From Paenalcaligenes sp035302345 (lineage in GTDB: Bacteria > Pseudomonadota > Gammaproteobacteria > Burkholderiales > Burkholderiaceae_B): a stretch of 37,187 nucleotides of DNA. The stretch spans positions 1-37,187 of the forward strand of contig DATGSS010000047.1 in assembly GCA_035302345.1 (NCBI GenBank), in the 5' to 3' direction. The notes under the pieces were generated by a model, which saw only the letters and a list, made by a program, of their open reading frames with translations, made no database searches and was not told the DNA's origin. This document shows, in pieces, positions 35,843 through 37,187 of this stretch. Numbering within the stretch: the stretch's first letter is position 1; the number at the start of each line of letters is the position of its first letter. The translations under genes and the position numbers were made by a program.

Positions 35843-36319
35843 ATGCCCTATACCTTTTATCTTCAGGATGAGGCAGCCACCACCGCATTTGCTCAGCAGC
35901 TGGCTCCTTTTTTAGCGCACCCTCCACATAGCGGTGGTAGGCTGTACTTACACGGTGATCTGGGGGCCGGAAAAACTTCATTTGTACGCGCGCTATTGCG
36001 CACACTAGGCGTGAAAGGACGCATTAAAAGCCCCAGCTATGCTCTGGCCGAGAGCTATTCCCTATCTGGGCAAAATGCTTATCATCTAGATTTCTATCGC
36101 TTTGATGACCCTCGTGAATGGATTGATGCTGGCTTTAGAGAGCTACTGACCGAACCCAATGCTATTGTCCTCATCGAATGGCCCGAAAAAGCCAAAAGCC
36201 TATTGCCTGACCCAGATCTAGAGCTCTACCTGCATTATCAGGAGCCTGGTCGTAGCCTAAGCCTACAGCCCCACTCTCAAAAAGCACAACAATGGGTCAA
36301 AGCGCTCAGTGCTCTTTAA
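35843..36319 (+). CDS. tsaE: tRNA threonylcarbamoyladenosine biosynthesis ATPase TsaE
   Basis: TsaE is the ATPase that works with TsaB and TsaD in forming t6A37 in tRNAs reading ANN codons. The 158-residue protein has Walker A GDLGAGKTS (38-46), the segment KSPSYALAESY, YHLDFYRFDDPREW and the LIEWPEKA motif, in the family's order. CGGAG precedes the ATG by ten bases. It starts 38 bases after the transporter gene and is followed by the AMIN-domain amidase gene, the tsaE-amiB/C order found in many proteobacteria. Confidence 0.97.
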   Translation: MPYTFYLQDEAATTAFAQQLAPFLAHPPHSGGRLYLHGDLGAGKTSFVRALLRTLGVKGRIKSPSYALAESYSLSGQNAYHLDFYRFDDPREWIDAGFRELLTEPNAIVLIEWPEKAKSLLPDPDLELYLHYQEPGRSLSLQPHSQKAQQWVKALSAL

Positions 36320-36603
36320 TCTTGGCACTATGATTATTAACCCTAATGCATAAAAACAAAGTTAGCGTTTATTAACCGTACTCCATTCCCCTAGGGCACC
36401 GAACGAGCTATAATGTTTCTAGAAGTTTGAGCTATCATATTGATAATAAAGGAACTTAGCAGTCCTAGAGCACCTATAAACATCTCGACTAGCATGAGTC
36501 GCTTCTTATAAAAGGCCGTTTGCTAATGCAATCGGCTCGGGTCGTTGTCTTTAAACCACGCCCCGGTTATTGCTCCTCTGACACGCTAACCAAAGGGATC
36601 ACC
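36320..36603 (+). other. Gap with promoter and long leader before the amidase gene
   Basis: About 280 bases without a gene. A perfect TATAAT at 36409-36414 (weak -35 TTCCCC) predicts transcription from about 36421, giving a leader near 180 bases. A five-codon frame ATG-AGT-CGC-TTC-TTA-TAA lies inside the leader. No known riboswitch was recognised. Confidence 0.5.
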
Positions 36604-37187
36604 ATGGCCAAAAAACAAAACACAAACTACTCACAGCCTCCGTGCATGCCTCAGCGACGGGGCTTTGTTGCCGCGGCCACCACCTTGCTTGTATTTCCGG
36701 TTATTCCTCGCTTGGCACATGCCTCTCAGGTAGTGGCGGTGCGCACGTGGCCTGCCGATGAATATACACGGGTGACCTTGGAATTAGGCTCTGAACTCAA
36801 AACCGAGCACTTCACCTTGGACAACCCCGACCGACTCGTGGTTGATTTACATGGGGTCAAGCTCAACGATACGCTCAAGCAACTGAATAGCATGGTACAA
36901 GCCAATGATCCCTACATCAAAGAAGTGCGCGTAGGCCAAAACACGCCCGACGTTGTTCGGCTAGTGCTGGACCTCAAACAACCTATCGCTCCACAAGTGT
37001 TTACACTCAAACCCGTGGGAGACTACAAATATCGCTTTGTCATTGACCTTTATCCACTGGTGGCACAAGATCCGATTTTGGCACTGCAGCAGCAGTTTAA
37101 TGACGATGATCCTTTAGCGGCTGTGCTCGAAGAGCTGGCGATGAACGAATCGCCCACAACCACAGTCCCTAGAGTAGAAGGTCAAAA
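36604..37187 (+). CDS. amiC: N-acetylmuramoyl-L-alanine amidase (AmiC type), N-terminal part, cut by window edge
   Basis: The first 194 residues are present. They contain a twin-arginine signal (R18-R19 in PQRRGFVAA, hydrophobic stretch to about 35, cleavage expected after LAHA at residue 40) and then an AMIN domain (about 43-150) starting VVAVRTWPADEYTRVTLEL, which targets the septal ring or peptidoglycan. Tat export and an AMIN domain together indicate an AmiC-type cell-division amidase; the catalytic domain lies past the edge. AAAGGG precedes ATG 36604 by six bases. A promoter with a long leader is likely upstream. Confidence 0.9.
   Translation, partial: MAKKQNTNYSQPPCMPQRRGFVAAATTLLVFPVIPRLAHASQVVAVRTWPADEYTRVTLELGSELKTEHFTLDNPDRLVVDLHGVKLNDTLKQLNSMVQANDPYIKEVRVGQNTPDVVRLVLDLKQPIAPQVFTLKPVGDYKYRFVIDLYPLVAQDPILALQQQFNDDDPLAAVLEELAMNESPTTTVPRVEGQ

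Overview
The window looks like a chromosomal housekeeping segment of a betaproteobacterium, most likely Burkholderiales and probably Alcaligenaceae (relatives of Bordetella, Advenella and Oligella). This rests on the protein sequences and on gene order: the run carA-carB ... greA-yhbY-rlmE-ftsH-folP-glmM-(acyltransferase)-pstSCAB is the arrangement I recall from Burkholderia and Bordetella. I see no insertion sequence, prophage, CRISPR array, plasmid gene or secondary-metabolite cluster. The species cannot be named from the sequence alone.

Layout. 1-4.1 kb: the 5' end of an M50-type membrane protease, a YciO/Sua5-like protein, cardiolipin synthase, a polysaccharide deacetylase and three tRNA genes (His, Arg, Pro). 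4.1-8.8 kb, minus strand: a lone solute-binding-type protein and the phosphate importer pstSCAB, with a clear Pho box upstream of pstS and no phoU after pstB. 8.9-14.6 kb, minus strand: rlmE-ftsH-folP-glmM and an OlsB-like acyltransferase, probably largely co-transcribed. 14.6-17.9 kb: yhbY (+), greA (-), a uracil permease (-) and a histidine phosphatase (+). 18.1-22.5 kb, minus strand: carA-carB, with a good sigma-70 promoter shared back-to-back with the transaldolase gene (+). 23.7-32.9 kb, minus strand: an AddB-like nuclease and an AddA-like helicase-nuclease overlapping by 11 bases, then the 4.5S RNA gene and dnaX-ybaB-recR. 32.9-37.2 kb, plus strand: modE-like regulator, xerD, an AEC-family transporter, tsaE and the start of a Tat-exported AMIN-domain amidase.

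How the genes work together. CarAB makes carbamoyl phosphate for pyrimidines and arginine, and a uracil permease lies nearby. PstSCAB imports phosphate. RecR, DnaX and the AddAB-like pair make a replication and recombination block. FtsH, GreA, RlmE, YhbY, 4.5S RNA, TsaE and the tRNAs serve protein quality control, transcription and translation.

No obviously new multi-gene system is visible. The most interesting signals are small. (1) The AddB-like nuclease appears to have lost three of the four cysteines that hold the iron-sulfur cluster in AddB, while its nuclease residues remain. (2) dnaX carries ten tandem 6-bp units encoding (Ala-Asp)6(Thr-Asp)4 in its linker. (3) The space before greA holds three hairpins, one a strong terminator, which suggests a leader attenuator. 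(4) Long inverted repeats lie in two gene-free gaps. (5) Several plus-strand genes start without a Shine-Dalgarno sequence, some right next to a -10-like hexamer.
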